A stretch of DNA of 64,000 nt from Acidobacteriota bacterium (GTDB taxonomy: Bacteria; Acidobacteriota; Polarisedimenticolia; J045). Positions 43,261 to 52,020 of the stretch are shown here, in pieces. The translations under genes were made by a program, and so were the position numbers. The stretch spans positions 211,148 through 275,147 of the forward strand of contig JAUZRX010000010.1 of assembly GCA_030949985.1 (NCBI GenBank), written 5' to 3'. How positions within the stretch are numbered: the first letter of the stretch is position 1; each line of letters starts with the position of its first letter. Below the pieces are notes generated by a model. The model did no database searches, was not told the DNA's origin, and saw nothing but the letters and a program-made list of their open reading frames with translations.

Positions 43261-44454
43261 TCATGCGTCCTCGGCGACCGCTTGAATCTCTTCCACCATT
43301 TCGCGCCACCGCGGCCACCGGTCCACCAGCCCCAAACTGCGCAGGTAGTCGGTATCGATGGCCGCGGCGCCGGTCTTGCCCGAAGACAAGGCGTTGGCAA
43401 CGTGGACCCAGGTCAGGGTCGTCACTCCCTCGGCGTGACAGTCGGAAGGCCGATGGTGAAAGGCAATCGCCTCGACCACCGTGTTGGGCAAGCCCCAGAC
43501 GCTCATCAGGAAGGCCCCGACAGCAGCATGGTCCGCTCCCAGCAGCGCCACCTCTTCGGCCGGATCGTAGTGGCCCGCCTGGCACTGCTGGAGAACCTTC
43601 TCATACTCGTCGGGGAGGTTGATCGCCAGGATCACCTTGCCGGCATCATGCAGAAGACCGGCGGTGAAGGCATCTTCGACTTCGGCGGTGCTCGCTCCCT
43701 CCTCCTTGACCATCCGCCGTGCGAGGCTGGCCACATCGTTTCCGTGCCGGGAGATCTCCTCCAGGCGGAAACGGTTGACCAGTGACTTGTCCGCCTCGCT
43801 GAACACGCCCTCGCGAAGAACCAGGGATGACAGCGAAGCGATGCCCAGGTAGCCGACCGCCCGTTCGGCGTTGTGGATCTCCTGGGGGAGCCCGAAGTAT
43901 GCGGAGTTCACCAGGCGCAGGACTTGGGCGGTCATGGCCGGATCCTGCATGACCAGACGGGCGACCGCCGGAAGCGAGGCGTCCTCCTTGCCCAGTTCCT
44001 CGACCAGTGCGGCAAAGAGGCTCGGCACACTCGGCAGATGGTCCATCTTGCCCACCAGCGAACGCAGGTTCTCATCGGCCAGCAGGCCGCGCAGGGCCTG
44101 GGCCCGGCTGATGGTACTGCGCAGCGTGGACGCGTCGCAGGGCTTGGTCAGGTACTGATGGGAGGGGCCCACCGAGGACAACACGAGTTCGATCTCGGAA
44201 TAACCGGAGAGCACGATGCGCAGCATTTCCGGGTGGCGCCGACGAACTTCCGCGAGGAGCTGGGATCCGTCCATGCCGGGCATGCGCATGTCGGAAACGA
44301 TCACGTCGAAGGGCTGCTTTTCGAGCATCTCCAGGGCTTCGGCGCCCGACTCGGCGAAAGCCGTCTCCCATTCGTCGCGCATGGAGTGCAGCATGCGCCG
44401 GAGACCGGCGAGGATACGGGGCTCATCATCGACGAAAAGAATGCGAAGTTTCAT
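43261..44454 (-). CDS. response regulator with HDOD output domain
   Basis: A 397-residue protein. The receiver spans about 1-120 (ILFVDDEPRILAGL, D in VIVSDMRMPGMDG, S in IVLSGYSE, K in LTKPCD). The HDOD domain spans about 135-340 (LPSVPSLFAALVEEL, DPAMTAQVLRLVNSAYFGL, FTAGLLHDAGKVIL, AFHHRPSDC). HDOD domains are usually regulatory, non-hydrolytic relatives of HD domains found in signalling operons. ATG at 44454 has GAGGAG directly upstream; the in-frame GTG just before it overlaps that site. It is first in the receiver operon, followed one base later by the degenerate HD regulator. Confidence 0.92.
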   Translation of the reverse strand: MKLRILFVDDEPRILAGLRRMLHSMRDEWETAFAESGAEALEMLEKQPFDVIVSDMRMPGMDGSQLLAEVRRRHPEMLRIVLSGYSEIELVLSSVGPSHQYLTKPCDASTLRSTISRAQALRGLLADENLRSLVGKMDHLPSVPSLFAALVEELGKEDASLPAVARLVMQDPAMTAQVLRLVNSAYFGLPQEIHNAERAVGYLGIASLSSLVLREGVFSEADKSLVNRFRLEEISRHGNDVASLARRMVKEEGASTAEVEDAFTAGLLHDAGKVILAINLPDEYEKVLQQCQAGHYDPAEEVALLGADHAAVGAFLMSVWGLPNTVVEAIAFHHRPSDCHAEGVTTLTWVHVANALSSGKTGAAAIDTDYLRSLGLVDRWPRWREMVEEIQAVAEDA

Positions 44455-44727
44455 CGGCACTCCTCACCTGGCAACCGCCAGGGACTCAAACCCACCCTCA
44501 TGGGTCTAATCTGGGTCCTCGGTCCACGTGAAGCACGTTCCGCAGTGACGAAAAGAAACCTCAGGCAACAACGGCGGCGCAAAATAATCGCAAGGGCTTA
44601 CGGGTAACCCAGGCGGCCGGGTGGTGCGCCGACCCCGTCTACGCGATGCGAGGGGCCGGGATTCCAAGGCCGCCGTGGCCGCCGGAAGCTCGGTTTCCCC
44701 CACGCAAGAGGCTCCTGGAGCGGGCTG
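44455..44727. other. promoter gap upstream of the receiver operon
   Basis: 273 nt between the REC-HDOD start and the helicase stop, both on the minus strand. A small perfect hairpin CCTGGC/GCCAGG lies at 44467-44482, inside the leader. An AT-rich patch (GCAAAATAATCGCAAG, around 44578-44594) is the likely promoter. No ORF is convincing. Confidence 0.4.
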
Positions 44728-46647
44728 CTAGACGTTGCCGCAGAACCAGGCCTCGGCCTGCGCCCGCTCTGCGAGCAGGGGCCAGTCGGGCAGGGAGGCG
44801 AGGACGGCGTCGCCGTAGCGGCGGGTGCGCACCCGCACGTCGAGCAGGGCCAGAAGGCCCCGGTCCCGGCGGCTGCGGATCAGGCGACCGAGGGCCTGGC
44901 GCAGGGAGATGACCGCGTCGGGCAGGGAATCTTCCATGAAAGGATTGCCCCCCCGGCGCCGGATCGCCTCGCCCCGGGCGGCGACCAGGGGGTCGTCGGG
45001 CACGGCGAAGGGGAGCTTGTCCACGATCACCAGGGACAGGGCCCTCCCGGGCACGTCGATTCCCTGGCGGAACGAAGCCGTGCCCAGCAGCACCGAATGC
45101 ACCTCCCGGCGGAAGGTTTCCACCAGTCGCTCCCGCGGGGACTGACCCTGTACGAGCACCGGCCATTCCAGGCGACCGGGCAGTTCCGCAGCCGCTTCTT
45201 CCAGCGCCCGGTGGGAGGCGAAGAGCACCAGTGCCCGCCCCCGGCTGATCCGGATCAGGGCCTCGATCTCGTCCAGCGAGCGGCGGGGGTAATCGGGGTG
45301 CCGCGGTTCAGGAAAATCCCGGGGGACGTAGAGCGCCGCCTGCTTGCGATGGTCGAAGGGGGAGGAGACGATCACCCTCTCCGCCCCGGGCAGACCGAGC
45401 TGCCGGCAGGCGCGATCGAGCCGCCGGGCCACCGACAGGGTCGCGCTGGTGGCGACCACCGAGGCGCAGGAGCGGGCCAGGGTGGATTCGAGCAGGGGGC
45501 CGACATCGATCGGCCAGGAGGCGATCACCGCACCGCGTCGTCCCTGGGCCTCGACCGTCACCACCCGCGTCTCGCCCTGGCCGGAGAGCAGGGAGGCCAG
45601 GGTCTCGGCCTGCTGAAGGCAGCGTGCCGCCACCAGGGCGCGCTCCTCGCCGCGCTCCCCCGCCCCCCCCACGGCGGAGGCCAGTTCCGCCCAGCCCGCT
45701 TCGAGATCTTCGACCACCTCGCGCTCGGCCTCCAGCCCGGCACGCTCGAGACGTACCCGCCCCCGACCGGCCGGAGGCCGCAGGCGGGCGAAAAGTCTTC
45801 GGGCCCGGCGCTCCAGTTCCCCGGCCACCAGGGGATCCTCCCCCAGTCGCTCGAGTTCCTCCGCCGCGTCCCGCGCCAGGTCCGTCACCATGCGCAGGCT
45901 GAGGCGCTCGCCGAAGTGGGAGGCAGCGACTTCCGGAACCAGGTGGGCCTCGTCCAGTACGACCGCCTCCGCTTGGGGAAGAATCTGGCCGGCCCCGCTG
46001 TCCTTGAGGGCGAGATCGGCCAGCAACAGGTGGTGGTTGGTCACTACGAGCTTCGCCTGCTGGGCCCGGCGGCGGGCGGCGTAGAGAAAGCAGCGATCGA
46101 AGAAGGCGCAACGGCTGCCGATACAGGTCTCGCTGCGGGCATCGAGACGGGACCAGAGGGAGGAGCGATCCGGCAGAACCCCGACTTCGGCACGGTCACC
46201 CGTGACCGTGGACCCGGCCCAACGGCGAATCTCCTGGAAGACGGGCACTTCCTCGGCATGCCCCAGGGTGGGCTCCACCTCGGCATCCTCCAGGCGCTTG
46301 AGGCAGAGGTAGTTCTCCCTCCCCTTGAGGACGGCGACCCCCGGATCCCGTCCCGCCACCCGGCAGGCCGCCGGCACCTCCCGCTCGAGAAGCTGGTCCT
46401 GAAGGGCCCGGGTGCCGGTGGAAAGAATCACCTGGCGGCCGCTGAGGACCACCGGCACCAGGTAGGCCAGGGACTTGCCGACCCCCGTCCCGGCCTCCAC
46501 CACCAGGTGCCGCCCCTCGGTCAGGGCCCGGGCGACGGCCCGGGCCATGGCCTGCTGGCCGGCCCGGTATTCGTAATCCGTTCGCAGGCGACTGAGGGTT
46601 CCCCCCTTGCCGAAGACCCGCTCGAGACCCTCCGGGCCGGCCTTCAT
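44728..46647 (-). CDS. dinG: DinG/XPD-like ATP-dependent DNA helicase
   Basis: A 639-residue superfamily 2 helicase of the iron-sulfur DinG/XPD group. It has Walker A EAGTGVGKS, Walker B DEAH, motif SATLS and motif VI QALGRLIRS, with RQGIDVPG ahead of it. Cysteines that suit the Fe-S cluster are in YLCLKR and ETCIGSRCAFFDRCF. Such helicases unwind 5'-3' at damaged forks, D-loops or R-loops. Length is close to the YoaA/DinG family. ATG at 46647 follows 22 nt after the glyA stop, so it is probably in the rpiB-glyA operon. The assignment between DinG and YoaA subtypes is not resolved. Confidence 0.9.
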   Translation of the reverse strand: MKAGPEGLERVFGKGGTLSRLRTDYEYRAGQQAMARAVARALTEGRHLVVEAGTGVGKSLAYLVPVVLSGRQVILSTGTRALQDQLLEREVPAACRVAGRDPGVAVLKGRENYLCLKRLEDAEVEPTLGHAEEVPVFQEIRRWAGSTVTGDRAEVGVLPDRSSLWSRLDARSETCIGSRCAFFDRCFLYAARRRAQQAKLVVTNHHLLLADLALKDSGAGQILPQAEAVVLDEAHLVPEVAASHFGERLSLRMVTDLARDAAEELERLGEDPLVAGELERRARRLFARLRPPAGRGRVRLERAGLEAEREVVEDLEAGWAELASAVGGAGERGEERALVAARCLQQAETLASLLSGQGETRVVTVEAQGRRGAVIASWPIDVGPLLESTLARSCASVVATSATLSVARRLDRACRQLGLPGAERVIVSSPFDHRKQAALYVPRDFPEPRHPDYPRRSLDEIEALIRISRGRALVLFASHRALEEAAAELPGRLEWPVLVQGQSPRERLVETFRREVHSVLLGTASFRQGIDVPGRALSLVIVDKLPFAVPDDPLVAARGEAIRRRGGNPFMEDSLPDAVISLRQALGRLIRSRRDRGLLALLDVRVRTRRYGDAVLASLPDWPLLAERAQAEAWFCGNV

Positions 46648-46669
46648 CGGTGTGCGCTTCCCGACCCGC

Positions 46670-47953
46670 TCAAGCGGAATCGCCGGGCAGGGCCCGCCGG
46701 CGCTCCGGGTAGAGCGGGAAGCCCTCGCAGAGGTCGATGACCTCGGCCCGCAGCCGGGCCAGCTCGGCGTCGTCCTCCCGGTGGCGCAGGGCGCGGGCGA
46801 TCAGCCCCGCGATGACCTGCATCTCGCCCTCCTTCATACCGCGGGTGGTCAGTGCCGGGGTTCCCAGCCGCAGGCCCGAGGCGAGCGCCGGCGGATTGGG
46901 GTCGAAGGGGATGGTGTTCTTGTTGGTGGTGATGTTCACCCGATCGAGCACGACCTCGGCGTCCTTGCCGGTCATGCCTTCCCTGAAGACATCGACCAGC
47001 AGCAGGTGGGTGTCGGTCCCGCCGGAGACGATACGCAGCCCCTCCTCGGCCAGGGCTGTGGCCAGCGCCTCGGCGTTGGCCATCACCTGCCGGCAATACT
47101 CTTTGTATTCCGGCTGCAGGGCCTGCCGGAAGGCGATCGCCTTGGCGGCGATCACGTGCATCAGCGGTCCCCCCTGGAGACCGGGAAAGACCACCCTCTG
47201 CATGTCCTTGTAGAACTTCTTCCGGCAGAGGATCAGCCCGCCTCGAGGCCCGCGCAGAGTCTTGTGGGTGGTGGAGGTGACGAAATCGAAGTGGGGCACG
47301 GGGCTGGGGTGGAGCCCGGCGGCGATCAACCCCGCCGGATGGGCGATGTCGGCCATGGTCAGGGCCCCGACCTCGTCGGCGATGGCCCGAATGCGCTCCC
47401 AATCGATGAAGCGCGGGTAGGCGCTGGCGCCGGCGACGATCAGCTTGGGACGATGCTCCCGGGCCAGGCTCTCAAGCTGGTCATAGTCGATGCGCTCGTC
47501 TTCCCGCCGCACACCGTAAGCCACGAAGCGAAACAGCCGCCCGGAGAGGTTGAGGGGATGGCCGTGGGTCAGGTGCCCGCCGTGGCTCAGGTCGAGACCC
47601 AGCACCGTATCGCCGGGCTCGAGGACCGTGAAGTAGACCCCCTGGTTGGCCTGGGAGCCGGAATGGGGCTGCACGTTGGCCCGTTCGGCGCCGAAGAGCT
47701 GCTTGGCCCGGTCGCGGGCCAGGACTTCCACCTCGTCGGCATGCTCGCAGCCGCCATAGTAGCGTCGACGGGGGTAGCCCTCGGCGTACTTGTTGGTGAA
47801 CACCGAACCCGCGGCCGCCAGCACCGCTTCGCTGACGAAGTTCTCCGAGGCGATCAGCTCGAGATGTGTGTGCTGGCGCACGGCCTCGTCCCGAATCGCG
47901 CGGGCCGTATCGGGATCGGCCTGCCACAGGGCTTCATACATCGCTTCGTACAT
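46670..47953 (-). CDS. glyA: serine hydroxymethyltransferase
   Basis: PLP enzyme (427 aa) that interconverts serine and glycine with tetrahydrofolate. It has [37 protein letters not shown], and the PLP-lysine motif [14 protein letters not shown] (usually T-T-T-H-K). The tetrahydrofolate-site [10 protein letters not shown] segment and a C-terminal TRGM are also present. The ATG at 47953 overlaps the rpiB stop by one base (TGATG). The order rpiB-glyA is a frequent bacterial pairing. Confidence 0.98.
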   Translation of the reverse strand: MYEAMYEALWQADPDTARAIRDEAVRQHTHLELIASENFVSEAVLAAAGSVFTNKYAEGYPRRRYYGGCEHADEVEVLARDRAKQLFGAERANVQPHSGSQANQGVYFTVLEPGDTVLGLDLSHGGHLTHGHPLNLSGRLFRFVAYGVRREDERIDYDQLESLAREHRPKLIVAGASAYPRFIDWERIRAIADEVGALTMADIAHPAGLIAAGLHPSPVPHFDFVTSTTHKTLRGPRGGLILCRKKFYKDMQRVVFPGLQGGPLMHVIAAKAIAFRQALQPEYKEYCRQVMANAEALATALAEEGLRIVSGGTDTHLLLVDVFREGMTGKDAEVVLDRVNITTNKNTIPFDPNPPALASGLRLGTPALTTRGMKEGEMQVIAGLIARALRHREDDAELARLRAEVIDLCEGFPLYPERRRALPGDSA

Positions 47954-48423
47954 CACTCGCTCCCCGGGCCGTCGGCCCCGTCGGCAGCGGCGGGCGGGGC
48001 GTCGATCTGCTCCACCCGGCGCTGGTGCCTGCCCCCCTCGAAGGGCGTCGCCAGAAAGGTGTCCACGATGGCCTCCGCAAGCCCCACGCCGCTGACCCGG
48101 GAACCCAGGGCGAGAACGTTGGCATCGTTGTGTGCGCGAGCATAGCGCGCGTCGTATTCACTGGTGCAGCGGGCGGCACGAACCCCCGGCACCCGGTTGG
48201 CGGCCATCGAGATGCCCAGTCCCGTCCCACAGATCACCAGGCCCCGATCGGCCCGTCCCGCGGCCACCGCCGCGGCCACCGCCCGACCGTATTCCGGATA
48301 GTCGCAGCTTTCCTCGGAAGCCGTGCCCAGGTCGAGGACATCGGCTCCCGCGGCGGCAAGGCGGGCGGCGAGATGCTCCTTGAGCCGGTAGCCGGCGTGA
48401 TCCGAGCCCACGGCGATGCGCAT
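47953..48423 (-). CDS. rpiB: ribose-5-phosphate isomerase B
   Basis: RpiB/LacA-family isomerase of 156 residues that interconverts ribose 5-phosphate and ribulose 5-phosphate. It begins [18 protein letters not shown] and has [16 protein letters not shown], then [24 protein letters not shown], with the catalytic Cys in that CGTG segment, and [14 protein letters not shown]. Length is typical. It starts the operon with glyA and the helicase. Confidence 0.97.
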   Translation of the reverse strand: MRIAVGSDHAGYRLKEHLAARLAAAGADVLDLGTASEESCDYPEYGRAVAAAVAAGRADRGLVICGTGLGISMAANRVPGVRAARCTSEYDARYARAHNDANVLALGSRVSGVGLAEAIVDTFLATPFEGGRHQRRVEQIDAPPAAADGADGPGSE

Positions 48424-48524
48424 GGCTGCTTCCTCCCCGGCGCGCGCTGTCCGGCGCCGGCCCCGATTGTACTCGCACCACCGCGGACCTTGCCGCTCCC
48501 CGACCGGGGAGCCATCTTTCCCCC

Positions 48525-48710
48525 ATGGCCAGCGTGGTGAGCATCGACACCGATCTCTGCGAAAACGAACAGGTTTGCGAGGCGGTCTGCCCCGAGCCGG
48601 TCTTCCGTATCGAGGACGGCGTCGTCCGGATCGTCGACGCCGGCAGCTGCACGATCTGCTTCAAGTGCGCCGAGAGCTGCCCCAACGGCGCCATCGAACT
48701 CGACTACTGA
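48525..48710 (+). CDS. ferredoxin with one canonical and one modified iron-sulfur motif
   Basis: A 61-residue ferredoxin of the two-cluster fold. The second motif C42-x2-C45-x2-C48-x3-C52-P is canonical. The first is C12-x2-E15-x2-C18-x3-C22-P, so the second cysteine is glutamate; C52 would complete it. Site one may hold a [3Fe-4S] cluster, or a [4Fe-4S] with a carboxylate ligand as in Pyrococcus ferredoxin. It is a possible partner of KorAB and NfnAB. It lies between rpiB (divergent) and hsp20. A GGGGAG lies upstream of the ATG. Confidence 0.85.
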   Translation: MASVVSIDTDLCENEQVCEAVCPEPVFRIEDGVVRIVDAGSCTICFKCAESCPNGAIELDY

Positions 48711-48837
48711 TCCCCCGGGGCGCCCCTTCCGCCGCCTCCCCTTCCATTGACGGACGGCTCCGGCGATCCCATGAGCACCCTCGGTCGGCCGGTGTACCAT
48801 TACGGCGACCCGGGAAAGCCGGATGGAGGGAGCCGCC

Positions 48838-49260
48838 ATGCGGGAGTTCGTCGAACTGAAGGAAAAGATCAACCGCCTGCTCGACGAGGCCCTCGGCCGC
48901 CTCGAGCCATCGTCCGAGACCGGCGGAGCCGGCGACTGGAGCCCGCGGGTCGACCTCTACGAGTTGCCCGACCGCATTCTGCTCCGCGCCGACCTTCCGG
49001 GCATGGATCCCGCCGACATCGACGTGCGCCTGGAGGACGGTCAACTGGTCCTCTCCGGCCGCCGCCGCCCCCCCGGCGATGTGGATCCGGCCACGGCAAG
49101 ACGCATCGAAAGGCCCTTCGGCTCTTTCCTCCGCCGTTATGCCCTGCCTGACGGGATCGACCCGGAGGGCGTGCGGGCCGGCTACGGCGGCGGGGTGCTC
49201 GAAGTGGTCCTGCGCCGCCAACAAGAGACCTCCGTTCGCCGCATTCCCGTTCAGAGCTGA
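48838..49260 (+). CDS. Hsp20/alpha-crystallin small heat-shock protein
   Basis: A 140-residue holdase chaperone. A helical N-terminus (about 1-25) leads to the alpha-crystallin domain, VDLYELPDRILLRADLPGMDPADIDVRLEDGQLVLSG, with the later motif GVRAGYGGGVLEVVLRR. The ATG at 48838 is preferred since the in-frame ATGGAGGGAG before it supplies the ribosome site. It heads a small proteostasis cluster with a DegP-like protease and GrpE. No CIRCE-type operator was seen. Confidence 0.93.
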   Translation: MREFVELKEKINRLLDEALGRLEPSSETGGAGDWSPRVDLYELPDRILLRADLPGMDPADIDVRLEDGQLVLSGRRRPPGDVDPATARRIERPFGSFLRRYALPDGIDPEGVRAGYGGGVLEVVLRRQQETSVRRIPVQS

Positions 49261-49315
49261 GTCCCCCAGACGGCCCGGCCCCTGGCAACCCCGCCCCTCG
49301 AGGAGAACGCCGCCG

Positions 49316-50656
49316 ATGACCTCCCGCTCCCTGCCCGCCGTCGCACTGACCGTCCTGGCCGTGGCCCTCGCCGGCACCGTCGCCGGTGCCCCGCCGGTAT
49401 CCCGCCGCACCCCCGTGGTCGACGCCGTGGAGCGGGTCTCCCCGGCGGTGGTGAACATCTCCACCGAGGTGATCGTCCGCAACCCCTATGCCCGCACGCC
49501 GGACATCTTCGACTGGTTCTTCGGCGGCGGCCCGCGGCGCGGCCGCCAGTATTACGTGGAGAATTCCCTCGGCTCGGGGGTGATCGTCGACTCGCGCGGC
49601 TACGTCCTGACCAACAACCACGTGATCGCCGCCGCCAGCCGCATCACGGTGACCTTCGTCGACGGTAAGCAGGTGGAGGCCGACCTGGTCGGATCGGACC
49701 AGGCCACGGACCTGGCCGTCCTCAAACTCCAGGGCGAGGGTCCCTGGCCCTCGGTGGCCATGGGCAGTTCCGCGGACCTGATGGTGGGTGAGACCGCCAT
49801 CGCCATCGGCAATCCCTTCGGACTGCAGAGTACCGTCACCACCGGCGTGATCTCGGCCACCGGCCGCATGCTCCCCGGGCCCGACGAGGGGGCCATCCCC
49901 TTCGCCGATTTCATCCAGACCGACGCCGCCATCAACCCCGGCAATTCCGGCGGCGCGCTGCTGAACATCCGCGGCGAGCTGATCGGCATCAACACCCAGA
50001 TCGTCGCCAAGGGCCAGAACCTGGGCTTTGCGATCCCCATCGACCGGGCCCGTAAAGTGCTCCGGGAGCTGAGGGATTACGGCTACCTGCGCCCGGCCTG
50101 GACCGGCCTGGTGGTCGAGGACCTCGATCGCCAGTTGGCCGAGTACTACGGCATGGAGTCCCGGGAAGGTGTGCTGGTGGTCAAGATCTACCGCGACTCG
50201 CCGGCCACCGAGGCCCACTTTCGCCTGGGCGATGTGATCATCGCCGTCGGCTCGCGGAAAGTCACCAACATCGCCGACTGGGATACCGCCATCGCCCAGG
50301 TGGAGTACGGCCGGCGGGTCAACGTCCGCCTGGTGCGCAAGGGGGAGGAGGTCGTCCATCCCTTGCGGGTGGTGGCCTTCCCCGCGGAGCGTGCCGAAGA
50401 TTTCGCCTGGAGCGTGCTGGGATTCACGGTCACCGACCGCCGCGGGCTGGTGGTCATCGACAAGGTCCGCGCCCATTCCAAGGCGGCGGAGATCGGCCTG
50501 GTCTCGGGGCTCGCCGTTCGCAGCCTCGCCGGCCACAAGGTCCGCAGCGCCAAAGAGTTCTACGAGTTCGTGCCGCAGATTCTCTACCGCCGGTCCGCCG
50601 ACCTGGTGATTGCCGCGCGGCGGGGGCTCTACCGCATTCCGCTACCCATTCGCTGA
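49316..50656 (+). CDS. DegP/HtrA-family periplasmic serine protease with PDZ domains
   Basis: A 446-residue exported protease. The signal peptide (VALTVLAVALAGTVAGA) is followed by a trypsin-like domain with catalytic H in TNNHVIAA, D in ATDLAVLK and S in NPGNSGGALL, then a first PDZ (about 260-340) and a second PDZ-like domain (about 350-440, KVRAHSKAAEIGL). HtrA proteins degrade or refold damaged periplasmic proteins. GAGGAG lies about 8 nt before the ATG. It follows hsp20 by 55 nt and precedes grpE, fitting a protein-quality-control operon. Confidence 0.95.
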   Translation: MTSRSLPAVALTVLAVALAGTVAGAPPVSRRTPVVDAVERVSPAVVNISTEVIVRNPYARTPDIFDWFFGGGPRRGRQYYVENSLGSGVIVDSRGYVLTNNHVIAAASRITVTFVDGKQVEADLVGSDQATDLAVLKLQGEGPWPSVAMGSSADLMVGETAIAIGNPFGLQSTVTTGVISATGRMLPGPDEGAIPFADFIQTDAAINPGNSGGALLNIRGELIGINTQIVAKGQNLGFAIPIDRARKVLRELRDYGYLRPAWTGLVVEDLDRQLAEYYGMESREGVLVVKIYRDSPATEAHFRLGDVIIAVGSRKVTNIADWDTAIAQVEYGRRVNVRLVRKGEEVVHPLRVVAFPAERAEDFAWSVLGFTVTDRRGLVVIDKVRAHSKAAEIGLVSGLAVRSLAGHKVRSAKEFYEFVPQILYRRSADLVIAARRGLYRIPLPIR

Positions 50657-50684
50657 ACACCCAGGAAGACGAGAGACGAAAACG

Positions 50685-51338
50685 ATGAGCGAGACGAAAT
50701 CCCGCCACCCCGACCCCGAAGAGCTGGCCGAAAACGCTCCGGACGAGGTACGCATCCACGACCACCGCCGCTTCACCCCGGAAGGCGAGCTGCGCACCCA
50801 AGCCGACGAAAACGACGCCTCTGCCACCGGGGAGAGCGCCGCGAGCGAGGATCTCGCCGACACCGTGGAGACGAGGGATGACGCCCTGGCGGCCCTCGAG
50901 GAACGAGCCGCCCGGGCGGAGGAGAAGCTCCGTCGCTACGCGGCCGCCTATGACCAGGCCCGGGAAGACGCCGAGGCCTTGCGCCGTCGCCTCGAGCGTG
51001 ATTTCGAGCAGCGCGTCCGCGAAACCCTCTCCCGCACCTTCCTCGGCATCCTCGGCGCCCTCGACAACCTCGAGCGCACCTTCGAACACGCCGAGGCCGG
51101 CCCCCTCCTCGACGGGGTCAAGCTGGTCCACAAGCAGATCCTCGACCTGCTCGAAACCGAAGGCGTCGAGCGCCTGGAAGTGGTCGGGCGGCCCTTCGAT
51201 CCGGAGGAGGCCGAAGCCGTGATGGCCACCCCGGCGGAGGAAGGCCAGGAAAAAGGCCACGTCATCGAGGAACTGCGCCCGGGCTACCGTTTCGAGGGCA
51301 AGATCCTGCGGCCCGCCCAGGTGCGCGTCGCCTCCTGA
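50685..51338 (+). CDS. grpE: GrpE nucleotide-exchange factor
   Basis: A 217-residue co-chaperone that releases ADP from DnaK. An acidic disordered N-terminus is followed by a long coiled coil (about 70-125, LEERAARAEEKLRRYAAAYDQ) and the beta domain with VKLVHKQILDLLETEGVERLEVVGRPFDPEEAEAV and the C-terminal IEELRPGYRFEGKILRPAQV. This is the GrpE signature. It starts 28 nt after the DegP-like gene. No dnaK or dnaJ lies in the window, which is less usual for grpE. Confidence 0.96.
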   Translation: MSETKSRHPDPEELAENAPDEVRIHDHRRFTPEGELRTQADENDASATGESAASEDLADTVETRDDALAALEERAARAEEKLRRYAAAYDQAREDAEALRRRLERDFEQRVRETLSRTFLGILGALDNLERTFEHAEAGPLLDGVKLVHKQILDLLETEGVERLEVVGRPFDPEEAEAVMATPAEEGQEKGHVIEELRPGYRFEGKILRPAQVRVAS

Positions 51339-51344
51339 ACCGCG

Positions 51345-51602
51345 TCACGAGGCGGGTTGAACATCCCAGGTCTCGTCACCCTCGATCCAGCTCAGAAGGT
51401 AGTGCCGCCCCCCGACCCGCACGACCGACTCGTAACGAATCGGCAGGGCGGGGTCGGGAGCCGCGATCAGCCGCCGCTGCAGGGTGGCCTCGATGGGATA
51501 CATACGCCCATGGGGGTCGACGAGCATCCGCGGCTCTCCCGGGGGCACCCCTTGCGACCGGGCAATCACTCGCCACCGTGGAAAAGTGATGACCTGTCCC
51601 AT
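51345..51602 (-). CDS. hypothetical protein, 85 aa
   Basis: Small soluble protein without a recognised domain. It has an MGQVITFPRWRV start and a beta-rich middle (MLVDPHGRMYPIEATLQRR, YESVVRVGGRHYLLSWIEGDE). ATG at 51602 has AGGGAG about 8 nt upstream. It converges with grpE, stops six nt apart, and follows the DUF2007 gene on the same strand after 123 nt. Confidence 0.6.
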   Translation of the reverse strand: MGQVITFPRWRVIARSQGVPPGEPRMLVDPHGRMYPIEATLQRRLIAAPDPALPIRYESVVRVGGRHYLLSWIEGDETWDVQPAS

Positions 51603-51725
51603 GCCCAAACTCCCTTCTTCCCTCGAAGGCAATCTGGGCAGGCGCAGCAGCCCCGGCAACGATGGCAGAAAGCACGGTACAGGCCGGGCGACAACGTACC
51701 AGGACGGATGGCCCCCGCCAGACGG

Positions 51726-51968
51726 CTACGCGTTTTCTTCCAGCGCGGTGGCGATCAGTTCCCGGGCCTGCGGGGCGAGAGACGAGGGCACCTGGACCTC
51801 CACCTGCCCCAGGCCGTCGAGAGTAAAGCCATGGGTCAGCCGCAAAGACTCGCCGCGCAGGCAAGAGGTGATGCCGTGGGAATCGAGGAACGAGCGGATC
51901 ACCTGCGCCTCCCCCTCGCCCTGGGCGGTGTAGACGGTGACGGGATCATCGGTCAATGGCCTGGCCAT
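51726..51968 (-). CDS. DUF2007-domain small protein
   Basis: An 80-residue protein resembling the DUF2007 (putative signal-transducing, PII-like ferredoxin-fold) family. It has VTVYTAQGEGEAQVIRSFLDSHGITSCL and a C-terminal VEVQVPSSLAPQARELIATAL. The ATG at 51968 is preferred because AGGAGAA lies at the right distance; an in-frame ATG at 51977 sits too close to that site. It lies downstream of the UbiA gene by 52 nt on the same strand. Role unknown. Confidence 0.75.
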   Translation of the reverse strand: MARPLTDDPVTVYTAQGEGEAQVIRSFLDSHGITSCLRGESLRLTHGFTLDGLGQVEVQVPSSLAPQARELIATALEENA

Positions 51969-52020
51969 GGTTTGCATTCTCCTGCCGGACGAAGCAACCC
52001 ACCGCTCCCACGCCCTGCTG

